From Selaginella moellendorffii (taxonomy: Eukaryota; Streptophyta; Lycopodiopsida; Selaginellales; Selaginellaceae): 64,000 bases of DNA. The notes under the pieces are model-generated. The model was not told the DNA's origin. It did not search any database and worked only from the letters and a program-made list of their open reading frames with translations. Every line of letters begins with the position of its first letter. Within the stretch, counting starts at the first letter, position 1. Shown in pieces: positions 31,317-41,811 of this stretch. Made by a program: the position numbers and the translations under genes. The stretch is from assembly GCF_000143415.4 (NCBI RefSeq), contig NW_003314261.1:2674904-2738903 (forward strand). Reading direction: 5' to 3'.

Positions 31317-33597
31317 ATGTCGGACTTCAATGTGATCCTCCTGATCATAGTCATCGTCGTGACGGTTCTAGTTTTCCTCTTCAACACCTATCTTCTAGTG
31401 AATTACCAGCACCCGGATGATCACAATCAGGCGTACTTCCCAAAGGCGGTAGTGGTTTTCGGTTTGTCCGTAGCACAGCTCTCGATTTTGATGCTTCCGG
31501 CGGACGTCGCAAACCGGCATGCTTGTCAGCGTGCCTTGTACAATGGGGCGTGTGATCTTACGCTTCCCATGAAGGACCTCTGGTATGCCGTCTACATCAT
31601 CGACGCTGTGCTCGTCTTCTTGGTAATTCCTTTTACGATGTTCTACTACGAAGGTGACCAAGAGAAGTAAGTCATTACTAGTTTCTTCGATTGGCTTGAG
31701 TTCTCATTGTTTGTGTTTATTTTTCCTTTCACAGGAGTGTAGCACGAAGAGCAGTAGGCGCACTTATGTGGGTGATCGTGATCGCCATTGTCGTCGGGCT
31801 CGTTCTTGGGATCTTATATGGTACTGAGATCTTTGTTTGTTTCCGGGTGACCTTATCTTACATTGACACAGGACTCATTGGAAAGGTTGATTTCACTGTG
31901 CGGCATTTGTCCTCCACTACCATCGGTTTCACTACCGATTATTCTCAATTGACTTCTCGGAGTCCTTGCCTTGTTCCCACTAATTCTCCGAACGCTGTCA
32001 GGAGCATTCAGGTGACGGAATTTAGGATCTCTTTCGAAGATTATACTGTTTGCTGACACGTTCTTGTCTAGTGTTCGGCGTATAATGCCGGCTATGGAGC
32101 GGAAGCTACCTGGTCAATGCGAACGACTTTCCCACAGTACCTGATTGCTTTGACAACAATAGTTGGATCGGTTTTGTTTACCGTAAGCGCCGCGACTTGA
32201 GCGAATATCCATTGCATAGTACTTTTACTTTTCAGATTTTTGGAGGTGTTGGAATCGCCTGTTTGCCACTGAGCTTGATATTCGCTTTTTTCAAGCGTCC
32301 AACGGCAGTAATCACAAGGTCGCAATATATAAAGGTCTGTTCTGAGTGACTGTTCTTCGGCTTTTCACTACCATGTTACGTTTCAGGAGGCAACTATTCT
32401 AGGAAAGCGTGCAAGGGAGCTCAAAGAAACGACACTGGCCCTTCAACGCGAAGAAAGAAGCTCGGGAAAGGGGAGAAAGTGGAGAAAGGAAATGAAGAAA
32501 GTCCAGCAAGTATGGTTAAATCTGCAACGTTTCTGCTAAAGTGACTTTCTCTCTTAAACAGGAATTGCTGTACCTGGAAGAGGACGTGCAACGCCTTGAA
32601 GAAGCTTATCCGCAGGGGGAAAAGGTGCGCTTGCTTTTCTAGCTTCTTTTCTTTCTTTCTTGGCTTACAGAGTGGTTCAGGCTGATACGACTTGGGCGTT
32701 AACAGTGCTGGGCTATCTTTCCAAACTTCTACTTGGCCTTGTTGGGTATGCTTAGCCGAATGAGCTTTCTGTAAGTTCTAATGTGGTATGGTGCAGCCTT
32801 GTCGTTTCAGGAGCATGGGTGGCACATATAATTGTCTACATGCTCATCAAACCGCCTTTCTCTTCATTCTTAAATCAAGTTTTCATCAAGCTTGATGACG
32901 TTTGGGGTATACTTTTCTTCTTCTAGTTAAACTAATCAATGACGTACAATCTTGCAGGACTACTTGGCACAGTGGCGTTTGCGTTTTTCTGCCTTTATTT
33001 GATTCTGGCAGTCATATCTGGTGAAATGCACCTTGGCCTAAACTTTGGTTTGATAGCAATTCACCCGATGAAGTAACTAGTAACTCATGCTAGATGGTTC
33101 TTGCGTTTCTAAGTTGTTCACTTTCTTTTGTCAAGGTATGGCGGGACGCTGATGAACTCGTTCCTTTTCAACGTGGGCCTTATTCTTCTCTGCTCTGTCA
33201 GGTATGCACTATCAAGATTCTTAGCTTTCAAAACTCCAACTTGGATACAAACTCTCCAGTGTGATCCAGTTCTGCTCTAAAGCATTTGCATTGTATGCGC
33301 GTGCAACCACAGCTCAAGAAATATTTGGTCTTACACTTGAGTCCCTTCGTGGAATCAAGTACTTGTTTAGGTACGGTTTGGCTGTTTGAGTTTTCTCTTG
33401 TTTCGATGCTAAACCCTTGTGTAAGCGCAGGTACAACGTCTTTCAAATTGCTTTCTGTGTATTATCGGTGGTGACTTTGGTTTATTACCTGGCATTTGTA
33501 AGTCCAAGCCGCAAGGAATGAGGCTTTTGTGTGCTCACTCTTGTGGTTTCTCCTGCAGGGATGGAGAAGGAAGAAGAGAACAGCCGCTGGAGTATAA
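31317..33597 (+). CDS. LIMR/LMBR1-like family integral membrane protein
   Basis: Fourteen coding exons: 31317-31666, 31735-31820, 31872-32011, 32072-32182, 32236-32334, 32387-32509, 32562-32624, 32681-32745, 32797-32906, 32958-33072, 33136-33201, 33260-33370, 33431-33497 and 33559-33597. They give 514 aa, close to the 509-510 aa of Arabidopsis LIMR proteins. The N-terminus is hydrophobic ([24 protein letters not shown]), and about nine membrane segments alternate with short loops. A long charged, coiled-coil loop ([20 protein letters not shown]...[13 protein letters not shown]) lies mid-protein. The C-terminus is basic ([12 protein letters not shown]). The family includes lipocalin-receptor and lysosomal cobalamin-transport-associated proteins; the plant function is not established. 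All introns are 51-68 nt. The eighth exon must begin at 32681, because the earlier AG at 32670 leads into a stop. Confidence 0.93.
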
Positions 33598-34417
33598 CTC
33601 TTCTTCACAAGTTCCATCAGGCTTGCTTGCATTCTTTTGATTCTCCTTCCATATTTTTTCCTAGGTAGCTTGTGGAATGGCCTCGTATATGTGTGGATGA
33701 TGGTAGTGAAAGTAATGAAGCAGTTAGTAATTATACCGTAATAAAATGTTAAAGAAAATGTTTGGAACAAATGGTTGATTATTCATTGTCACTAATCTCT
33801 TGCCGGTGTAAAGCCTACGTAAACTTGGAGAATTTCGAGTCGATTCGAGCGCCATCAACATCTGAGCTTGTTTCCGTTTTCCAGCTCAGGCACACCAAAA
33901 GGTGACGCCACTGCTGACACTACTCTTGGATTTGCAAATGCAACTGAGCTGAGCGGTGATTGAAATTTGCGGCCTTGTAACAACGACCGCAGTTCTTTTC
34001 TTTATCACCTTCTTTTCCACTGCCAAGTCTTCCAGTACCAGCTTCTGTTGTAAAAAGTAGCATATACAGGCTTACACATGCCCAGGCTCTCTTTGCGAGC
34101 GATGGAAACCTCCCCGCAGGGTTTCCAGTTTTCTTCTGTAGGCTGCAAGAATTGGGAGACTTTAAGAGCCAGGACTAAACGAATTATCCTTTGTGCCAAT
34201 GGCAGCATCCCCATTTGCAGGATCCAAGAGGTAATGTCTCTTACAGTCCTTGGAAACTCTTGGAGTTTCTGAAAAGGTCCCATGGATCTGCTGGGTACTC
34301 CAAGGCCCCGAGTATAATATATAGTAGGTACATATTTTTGTATGTTTCAAGTAGCTAGTATAGTATAGTATACTGCTTCGAGAAGAAAAAATGGAGGGAT
34401 CTTTGCAAATTATGCAA

Positions 34418-34441
34418 GTGTGTGTGTGTGTGTGTGTGTGT
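34418..34441 (+). repeat. (GT)12 microsatellite
   Basis: Twelve perfect GT units. Confidence 0.97.
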
Positions 34442-35297
34442 AACGTAGGGATAAGTTCTTCGTGCTTGCATGCGTGAGCAAAGAACTTTTGCGGTACCAC
34501 GATTCCCGGGGGTCCTGAAATCGTCATCTTTCCTGCGAAGATAAAATAGAAAGGGAGTTAAAAAAAAGGAGAGGAGGAAAAGAATGGCGTCCCTATCTAC
34601 CTTTAGAAACACAATACGAATTTGGAGGTAACATGGCGGGCTCCCAGAAACTGAAAACTGGAATACCCCAAAGTATATAAAAATCAAAGAATTTGATCCA
34701 ATGTCGACATCAAGAAGAGCTACAAAACAGTGAAAATTGGATTCATCCGCAGCAGAGAGATCAATCCAAATGAATCGAAATCATCGCCAGCTTTCATATG
34801 CTGTCAAAAGGTGTTCCAGGGGAGAAGTTGAAGGTTGAAATGTTAAATTTGCTTCGATCAACACAAGAGTTCGGATGGAAATTGTGGCTGGTCTCGATCG
34901 TATGCGCTGATTCACAGAAGCTTCGGACGAAAAAGCTTACGCGCAAAGTTCTCGTGGTGCCCTCTTTTTCCTCCTCAAAAACTTCCATTTCATGCACCGC
35001 AAAAGTTGACGCTCGAAAGGAATGGAATCATGGCCTTTTTATATAATACATACAGAAAACCAAATATTCTAATGGAGCAAGAGATTGTATTGCCAAACCC
35101 TAAATCTGCCCTAAATTTTGTATCGGCTAACTTTACTTTTGGGTACTTTGACCAGAAATGCCCAGTGGGGGCATTTTGGGCGGGGCCCTTAAGCATTGGC
35201 AAATACCCCAGCCGTATAATTATCTTTAGTTTTTTTCGTCCGTTAGTCGGCCGCCATAGCCAAAGCTTGTCGACCTCCACCAAGAACACACTACGCG

Positions 35298-35315
35298 CTC
35301 TCTCTCTCTCTCTCC
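35298..35315 (+). repeat. CT-rich leader microsatellite
   Basis: CT repeats about 200 nt before the HIPP start codon, a common position in plant 5' leaders. Confidence 0.8.
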
Positions 35316-35518
35316 CTCATCTCTTCTTGTCCAATTCGATGTCACGGCGCATCGCCAGCACCGGCGCGGCCGCCAGATGCCAAATGCGGGTGTCGGATTC
35401 GCGCGGCCGATCTGTTCTTGGGGGATTCTGCTGTTAGGTCGGGGTAGATCCAGGGCAATTTGGTGCCCGGAATTGCTGAGGAGCAATCGGAGCTGCGGTT
35501 GAATCGAATCGGTCTGGA

Positions 35519-36843
35519 ATGGGGGACGGGGAGAAGAAGGAGGAGAAGAAGGAGGATGCGAAGCCGCTGGAGCCCGTGGTGAGTGAGTGTTTATGTTTCT
35601 GTGAGGGGTTTTGGCTGGATTTGGAATCCAATTCATCTCGTGCTCGCAGACTGTGGTGCTCAAGGTGAAAATTCACTGCCTGGGATGCGAGAAGAAGGTG
35701 AAGAAATCGCTCAGCAAGGTGAAAGGTATGGAAATTTATCGCGAATTTCGCGTGTTCCTCGATCTGATGGTGTGTTCTCAGGGCTTATGTCGCTGGACGT
35801 GAATCGCAGCGAAGGAAAGGTGACGGTTAAAGGGTTTGTGGATCCCAAGGAGGTGCTCAAGAGGGCCAAGAAGACGGGAAAGCAGGCGGATTTCTGGCCA
35901 TCTCCTCCTCCGCCACCCAAAGAGGAGAAGAAATCATCCGACGAGGAGAAATCCGAGAAGAAGGAAGAGAAGAAGGAGAAGGAGGAGAAGAAGGAGGAGA
36001 AGGAAGAGAAGAAGGAGGAGAAGAAGGAGAAGGAGGAGAAGAAAGAGGAGAAGAAGGAAGAGAAGAAGGAGAAGGAGGAGAAGAAAGAGGAGAAGAAGGA
36101 AGAGAAGAAGGAGAAGGAGGAGAAGAAGGAGGACAAGGGCGAGGAGAAGAAGGACAAGGAGGTGAAGTTCAAGGAGGAAGAGAAGGGAGAGAAGAAGGAG
36201 GAGAAGAAGAAGGACAAGGAGGTGAAGTTCAAGGAGGAAGAGAAGAAGGAGGAGAAGAAGGACAAGGAAGAGAAGAAGGAAGAGAAGAAGGACAAGGAAG
36301 AGAAGAAGGAAGAGAAGAAGGACAANNNNNNNNNNNNNNNNNNNNNNNNNNNNNNNNNNNNNNNNNNNNNNNNNNNNNNNNNNNNNNNNNNNNNNNNNNN
36401 NNNNNNNNNNNNNNNNNNNNNNNNNGGAAGAGACGAAGGAAGAGAAGAAGAAAGAAGAGAAGAAAGAAGAGAAGGCCGAAGAGAAGAAGGAGGAGAAGAA
36501 GAAAGAAGAGAAGAAAGAGGAGAAGAAAGAAGAGAAGGCCGAAGAGAAGGAGGAGAAGAAGAAAGAAGAGAAGAAAGAGGAGAAGGCCGAAGAGAAGGAG
36601 GAGAAGAAGGAGGAGAAGAAGAAGGAAGAGAAGAAGGAAGAGAAGGAGGAGAAGAAGGAGAAGAAGGAAGAGGAGGAGGAGAGATACGAGGAAAGATATG
36701 AGGAGAGGGAGAGGGATTACTACAGACCGGAGCCGGAGCCATGGACGCTGTCCAACCAGCCTCCAATGCAGTTCGAGACGGTGAGGATCATAGCGCCGCA
36801 GTACTTTAGCGACGAGAACCCAAACGCGTGCTCGCTTATGTGA
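35519..36843 (+). CDS. heavy metal-associated isoprenylated plant protein (HIPP), interrupted by assembly gap
   Basis: Exons 35519-35578, 35650-35725 and 35782-36843. The HMA domain spans the first two introns: TVVLKVKIHCLGCEKKVKKSL carries a CxxC-type metal site (HCLGC), followed by SLDVNRSEGKVTVKGFVDPKEVLKRAKKTG. A very long Lys/Glu low-complexity tract follows (EEKKEEKK and variants with EVKFKEEEK), then a Tyr/Arg/Glu segment and a C-terminal CSLM, a CaaX box favouring farnesylation. These features define HIPPs, which bind heavy metals at membranes or in the nucleus. A run of 100 N (36326-36425) lies in the tract. The reading frame before and after it differs by one base, so the gap length is only a placeholder. 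Confidence 0.9.
35930..36680 (+). repeat. purine-rich coding minisatellite (K/E repeats)
   Basis: A tandem array of variants of gaggagaagaaggaagagaa inside the HIPP gene, with higher-order units such as the duplicated EVKFKEEEK block. It explains why the assembly broke here. Confidence 0.85.
36326..36425. other. assembly gap (100 N)
   Basis: Exactly 100 N, a conventional placeholder for a gap of unknown size. Confidence 0.99.
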
Positions 36844-37362
36844 TCGATGATCAAAGCAATGGTTCGTCCCTCTCCTCGATCTCGTGCGATCGAGATCTCT
36901 GGTCGATCGATCGATCTGGAGCCATAGTTTTTCGATCTCTCTTGGGTTCTATCAGATCAGGGAGACAGGGGCGAGGATTCCTCGCACAGGAAACTAGGCA
37001 GGGAGAATGTGTATAGAGCCAGCAGAGATGTTTTTCCGGGTTTATTGTAAATAAAAGTCCTCCTAAAACGACGCTTAGCACTCGTCCTTTTCTGTGGAAT
37101 CTTCCATGTTTGATTGGTCACGCGTATAGTTAAAGTATGATGAGTTTTTCCCTTGGAATCTACTGTTGTTAAGCTTGGCTGGAGATTTTGGGAGAATCAC
37201 ACTCGACTGTTTTTTAAGAGCATGATGAATAGAAAATAATACATGTTGTTAGGAGTCTTAGGCATGAGACCACAATGCAATATATGCAAATTAGATATAC
37301 TTTATCACTCTTGGCCTCTTTAATCTTTACTGAAAGGTATTTGACAACGATGTGAGATTTGG
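36844..37362. other. HIPP 3' region and PPR upstream region
   Basis: No gene is seen. The first 200 bases are probably HIPP 3'UTR; the remainder is AT-richer and lies before the PPR start at 37363. Confidence 0.45.
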
Positions 37363-39333
37363 ATGCGTTTTGATCGGCACGCCACAGCTGAGCTCCTCCG
37401 AAAATGCCGAGATCCCGTCCAAGCCCAGGCTCTCCACGCCCAGATCGCCAGCTCCAGCCATGGAGCCGAGGCGTTCTTCAACAATCTTGTCATTCACATG
37501 TATGCCCGGTGTGGCAAACTCGGCGAGGCTCGCTGTGTCTTCGACTCGATGGTCAAGAGAAACATCTTCTCCTGGAATATCATCGTCTCAGCGCACACGC
37601 AGACAACTGGGTTTCTCTCCACAGCTGCAAGCTTTTACGATCGGATGCCTCGTTGGGATCCGGTGGCCGCGACCGCGATGATCGCCGCATTTGCCAGTGC
37701 AGGGCAATTGTGTTCTGCAAGAGAGATCTTCGACTGGCTGCCCACTCGAAGCACTATATCCGAGACTGCAATCATGGGCGCATACGCTAAAGCCGGTTTC
37801 GTTCAGGAGGCGAAGAAAGTATTCGACATCATCTCTCGCAAAGACGAAGTCTGCTGGAACGCCATTGCAACAGCATATGCCTCAAACCGGCATTTGCACA
37901 GAGCTCGTGGTATCTTCGAAAAGATTCCCCAAAGAAGCAGCGTTTGCTGGAACGCGCTCTTCTCAGCGCTGGCGCAAAACGGGCATCTTGCGGAATCAAA
38001 ACAAGTTTTTGATGAGATGCCCGAGCACGACGAATATTCGTGGACCGGCCTCGTTACAGCATATGCCCGTAACGGGCATCTGGGAGATGCGCAGAGAATC
38101 TTCCGCGGCATGCCGCGGTGGTGCCCGGTTACGTGGAACGCGATGATGTCCGCGTGTGCCCGGAATGGGAATCTCCACGAGGCCGTCCGGATGTTCGCGC
38201 GGCTCGAACACCCGACCCCCGAGGCCTGGGGAACGCTCATCGCGGGCTACACGTCCAACGGGCGCCTCGCCGAGGCCCGGGAGCTCTTCGATCGCAGCCC
38301 TAATCCGGGGATCACGTCCTGGAACGCGCTCATTACCGCCTACATCGACAGTGGTGATCTGGCGGAGGCGGAGCGGCTGTTCGATCGAATGCCCAACCGC
38401 GCGTCCGCGTCGTGGAACACGCTCATCAATGGGTTCCTCCAATTGGGCGAGATTTCCCGCGCTAGGCGGCTCTTCGATCGGATGCTCGAGCCGGACACCG
38501 CGACCTACGTATGCGTGCTCGCGGCATATGCCCAGAGAGGGCATCTGGAAGATGCGCAGAGTATATTCGACAGGATGCCCGAGAAGAACCTCCTGGCCAG
38601 GACGGCGATGCTAGTCGCGCACGCCCAGCGCGGGAGACTGGAAGATGCGCGGAGGATATTCCACGGTATGGTGGAGCGGGATCTTGTGGCGTGGACTGCC
38701 CTGGTTGGGGCCCTTGCCCAACAGGGGCATGTGGAGGAAGCCAAGGAGGTGTTTGATAAGATGCCCCACTTGGACCTCGTCTCGTGGAACGCAATGATTG
38801 CGGGGTACGCGCAAAATGGACGCGTGGCAGCCGCGAGGTCGTTGTTTGCAAAAACTCCCCATTTGGGGCTGCCCGTGTGGAACGGGATTATCTCGGCTTG
38901 TGCCCAAAATGGGGATGGGCGTGCAGCACTGGGGCTCTTCCGGGCCATGGCGTGGGAGGGATTCGAACCCAATACCGTCACATTCGTGAGCGTCCTCCTT
39001 GCGTGTAGTCGTATAGGATCTGTAGAGAATACCGTCGGCTACTTTGTCTCGCTCGTTGGGGATTTTGGCGTGGCGGCGATGCTTGATCACTATATGTGCA
39101 TGGTAGATCAATTGGCGCGCACTGGGCAGCTGGATCACGCCCAGGATCTGATCGAGAGCATGCCCTTTGAGCCCGATTCGGTGGCCTGGACGATTCTGCT
39201 GGGCGCTTGCAATGTCCAGGCGGATGTGGAGCAGGGATCGCTAGCCGCGCGGCTCGCATCGTCGCTCGATTCCGAGAACTCAGTGCCGTATTTGCTGCTG
39301 TCGAATGCCTGGATCTCTGGGTCTCCAATTTGA
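37363..39333 (+). CDS. PLS-type pentatricopeptide repeat protein
   Basis: Intronless, 656 aa. About 17 PPR units tile the protein, with repeated WNA/WTA helices, AYA(Q/R)NGHL turns and (A/V)FD(R/E)MP ends (for example GHLAESKQVFDEMPEHD and GHVEEAKEVFDKMPHLD). The N-terminus begins MRFDRHATAELLRKC; organelle targeting is expected for the family but not certain here. PPR proteins bind single-stranded organelle RNA, one base per repeat, in editing, splicing or stability. It ends SVPYLLLSNAWISGSPI. That is the beginning of an E motif (YVLLSNIYA in homologues), but it stops there with no E+ or DYW domain. The next gene starts 55 bp downstream, so it may be naturally short or truncated. Confidence 0.93.
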   Translation: MRFDRHATAELLRKCRDPVQAQALHAQIASSSHGAEAFFNNLVIHMYARCGKLGEARCVFDSMVKRNIFSWNIIVSAHTQTTGFLSTAASFYDRMPRWDPVAATAMIAAFASAGQLCSAREIFDWLPTRSTISETAIMGAYAKAGFVQEAKKVFDIISRKDEVCWNAIATAYASNRHLHRARGIFEKIPQRSSVCWNALFSALAQNGHLAESKQVFDEMPEHDEYSWTGLVTAYARNGHLGDAQRIFRGMPRWCPVTWNAMMSACARNGNLHEAVRMFARLEHPTPEAWGTLIAGYTSNGRLAEARELFDRSPNPGITSWNALITAYIDSGDLAEAERLFDRMPNRASASWNTLINGFLQLGEISRARRLFDRMLEPDTATYVCVLAAYAQRGHLEDAQSIFDRMPEKNLLARTAMLVAHAQRGRLEDARRIFHGMVERDLVAWTALVGALAQQGHVEEAKEVFDKMPHLDLVSWNAMIAGYAQNGRVAAARSLFAKTPHLGLPVWNGIISACAQNGDGRAALGLFRAMAWEGFEPNTVTFVSVLLACSRIGSVENTVGYFVSLVGDFGVAAMLDHYMCMVDQLARTGQLDHAQDLIESMPFEPDSVAWTILLGACNVQADVEQGSLAARLASSLDSENSVPYLLLSNAWISGSPI

Positions 39334-39387
39334 GCGTGAAAAGAGCGGGAAGGGGTTAATCCCCTGTTTTTAGGGTTCCTGGTGGCT

Positions 39388-40115
39388 ATGGCGGAGCTCC
39401 GGGTGGCTCCAGCGCCAGTGGTTTTCAATTTCTCCGTGGTGCCCAGGTTGCGCGTGGGATTGAGGAGCTGGGGGAGATTCTCGGCCGCCCACATTGTCTG
39501 CCTCGCGAAGAAGCGAGTGAGTGACCAAGCTCCGGCGCCAAAAGTAGCAGAGCCTGCGCCGGTAAGCGAAGATTTGCCAGAGGAGGACGTCGTTCTAGAG
39601 GGCCTGAATGAGGCAAGTTCTCATTTCCTCTGCGAAAATTTGCGGTGATACCAGTCGTTTTTCAGCTGGCAAACGATGCGCTCCAAGTGATGCTCGGCAA
39701 GAAATCCAAGTCGGTGATGGATTGCCTGGAAGAACTGGATGAGGCGGGGGAGTATCTCGTCAAGGAAGGGAAGCTGGACGCCGCGAGGTTCGTGCTCGTC
39801 ATCAAAAACATGCTAGATCACCAAGTAAGTTCTTGCGATCCCTCCAAAACTTTAGAAACAATGCTAGAACACAACGCATTGAATCTCTAGGTGATAGCGG
39901 AGAAGAATGATCTCGAAGGAGCCTACAAGCGAGCTTTCGAAAGAATTTGGAGCTGCGTCGAGGATTCGGGATGGTCGCTCGCGATGCCCGAGAACGAAAC
40001 TGGAGTTGATCTGGTGAGAAATAGAAATTCTTTTTGAAAGCCATTGTTTTGATATCCTCTGTGTGTTCTTCAGCTAGACGATGAGCTGATTCCCCCGGTT
40101 CTTAACCAAAGATAA
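39388..40115 (+). CDS. small probable plastid protein, function unknown
   Basis: Coding exons 39388-39612, 39666-39824, 39891-40013 and 40074-40115; 182 aa. The first 40 residues are Ala/Arg/Ser/Val-rich without acids (MAELRVAPAPVVFNFSVV...) and fit a plastid transit peptide. The mature part is helical and charged: LANDALQVMLGKKSKSVMD, EAGEYLVKEGKLDAARFVL, EKNDLEGAYKRAFERIWSC. I do not recognise the family. The first intron uses a GC donor (GAG|GCAAGT at 39612/39613) and is only 53 nt; a GT donor would not keep the frame. Confidence 0.78.
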
Positions 40116-40247
40116 GGCACATTCCGTCTTCTTTAGCATCGAGGCATATTCTGTCACGTGAAGTGTTGCTCCGGATATTCCGTCAGTGCGCTTTCTTGCT
40201 GTTTAAATAGCCTAGAACCCTAGCAAAAACCTCTAGCTTTTTTGGCG

Positions 40248-41658
40248 ATGGGGTTCAAGGGGACGAAGCTCGAGAAGAAGGAGGCCTACGATCTCAAGCT
40301 TTGCAAGTACCTTGATGACTACGGCCGGGCGCTGATCTGCGCGGCGGACAATGTTGGATCCAACCAGATGCAGCAGATCCGCCAGGGCCTTCGCCCCGAT
40401 TCCGTGGTGCTCATGGGGAAGAACACGCTGATGAAGCGCACGATCCGCAAGTACGCCGAGAAGACGGGCAACAGGGATGTTCTCAACCTCATTCCTCTCC
40501 TTGTGGTGAGAAATCTGCCTGTGCGCGTGATCTTTGTGATTTCCCGTGATTTCATCGCTCCTCGCCGCGTTTGCTGTCGAAATCTTGCGCCTCTCTTCGA
40601 TCTTGGATGTGTTCTTGGCGATGTCGTGGTTTCTTGAGGGGATTTCGGAGCTGCCTTGGATCTAGGTTCATTCATTCATTGTAGGGAAACGTCGGGCTTG
40701 TCTTCACTAGAGGAGATCTTAAGGAGGTCCGTGAGGTGATCGCAAAGTACAAGGTAAGTTCTTTCACTTCCGATCGATCTTCTCAAGGATTCTTGAGCTT
40801 TGTCTTTCTTTTTCCTAAGGTTGGAGCGCCTGCTAGAGTTGGCCTCGTCGCTCCGATCGACGTGACGATTCAGCCAGGGAGCACTGGCCTCGATCCATCA
40901 CACACATCCTTCTTCCAGGTAAAAACTCTAGAATTTATATTTTTTTATCTCGCGATCAAGCATATGGTATATCAAGTAAGTTGGCCGCTTGTTCTAGGCG
41001 CTGAATATCCCGACGAAGATCAACAAGGGGACCGTGGAGATCGTCTCCTCCGTGGAGCTCATCAGCAAAGGCACCAAAGTCGGCTCCTCGGAGGCAGCGC
41101 TCCTGGCAAAGCTGAGAATCCGGCCATTCTCCTACGGACTCGTCGTCCGCAGAGTCTACGACAGTGGCTCCGTGTTTGATCCCGCCGTGCTCGACCTCAC
41201 CGACGACGACCTCGTCGCAAAGTTTGCGGAAGGAGTCTCGGCGGTGGCGGCCATCTCTCTCGCACTCGGCTACCCGACACTGGCGGCCGCCGCGCACTTC
41301 TTCCTCAACTCGTACAAGAACGTCCTGGCCATTGCGCTGAGCACCGACTACTCGTATCCGCAAGCCGAGAACGCGAAGGAATACTTGAAGGTACCTCGTT
41401 TGGGATATCTAGCTTCTGGATTTCTAGATAGTGTCTTGGTTGGCCTTCTTTTGTTTTTCGTCCTAGGTGGTGTTCTTGGTTTGACGTGTTTAGTGCTTCG
41501 TGCAGGATCCAAGCAAGTTTGCCGTGGCTGTAGCTCTGGTGTCGGAGGAATCGAGCACTGCTCCTGTGGTGGCTGCTACAGAGGAGAAGAAAGAAGAGGA
41601 CGAGGAAGAAGAAGACGATGGAGGAGGATTCATGGATCTTTTTGGAGGCGAAGACTAG
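40248..41658 (+). CDS. RPP0: 60S acidic ribosomal protein P0 (large subunit stalk)
   Basis: Exons 40248-40505, 40685-40753, 40820-40918, 40998-41390 and 41506-41658; 323 aa. P0 anchors the P1/P2 dimers on 23S/25S rRNA at the GTPase-associated centre. The rRNA-binding L10-like region is intact (KYCKYL-type start, [36 protein letters not shown]). [14 protein letters not shown] and the [14 protein letters not shown] insert are also present, as are the P1/P2-binding helices ([39 protein letters not shown]). The tail is acidic but ends [12 protein letters not shown] rather than the usual (E/D)DMGFGLFD-like peptide. The leader has a gaaccctagc motif, common in plant translation genes. Confidence 0.96.
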
Positions 41659-41745
41659 AACAGTTTTGGAACACACCAAAGTTTTGTTTAGACGATCTTA
41701 AGTCTTTGAAATTTTGGCGATAAAAATGGTGGCTTGATTAAAAGT

Positions 41746-41780
41746 TTCCGTTGCCCGGAATCGAACCCGACAACAACGGA
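41746..41780 (-). pseudogene. tRNA-Glu remnant lacking D and anticodon arms
   Basis: On the minus strand, TCCGTTG (41780-41774) and CAACGGA (41753-41747) form a perfect 7-bp acceptor stem. It encloses only a T-arm with the B-box GGTTCGATTCC. A discriminator A and, a few bases on, a TTTT stretch follow. Plant tRNA-Glu has this same acceptor stem (TCCGTTG...CAACGGA) and T-arm. The D-arm, anticodon arm and variable loop (about 38 nt) are missing, so it cannot be a functional tRNA. Confidence 0.7.
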
Positions 41781-41811
41781 TGTAAGATTTCCCCCATTTT
41801 TTAATCTAGGT

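Larger units (their letters stand above)
33598..35518. other. intergenic region with microsatellites
   Basis: No convincing gene. It contains a (GT)12 tract at 34418-34441, and the last 200 bases are likely leader of the next gene, with a CT tract at 35298-35315. Confidence 0.5.

Noticed and set aside
35711-36766. Minus-strand frame rich in Ser/Phe through the HIPP repeat
   Set aside because: It is simply the complement of the K/E repeat and spans the assembly gap.
37803-39138. Minus-strand frames within the PPR gene
   Set aside because: They are shadows of a repeat-rich coding sequence on the plus strand.
41734-41811. Extending the peroxidase start upstream through the tRNA remnant
   Set aside because: The frame is open but the first ATG in a normal context after the likely leader is at 41812; the upstream portion overlaps a tRNA relic and has no targeting features.
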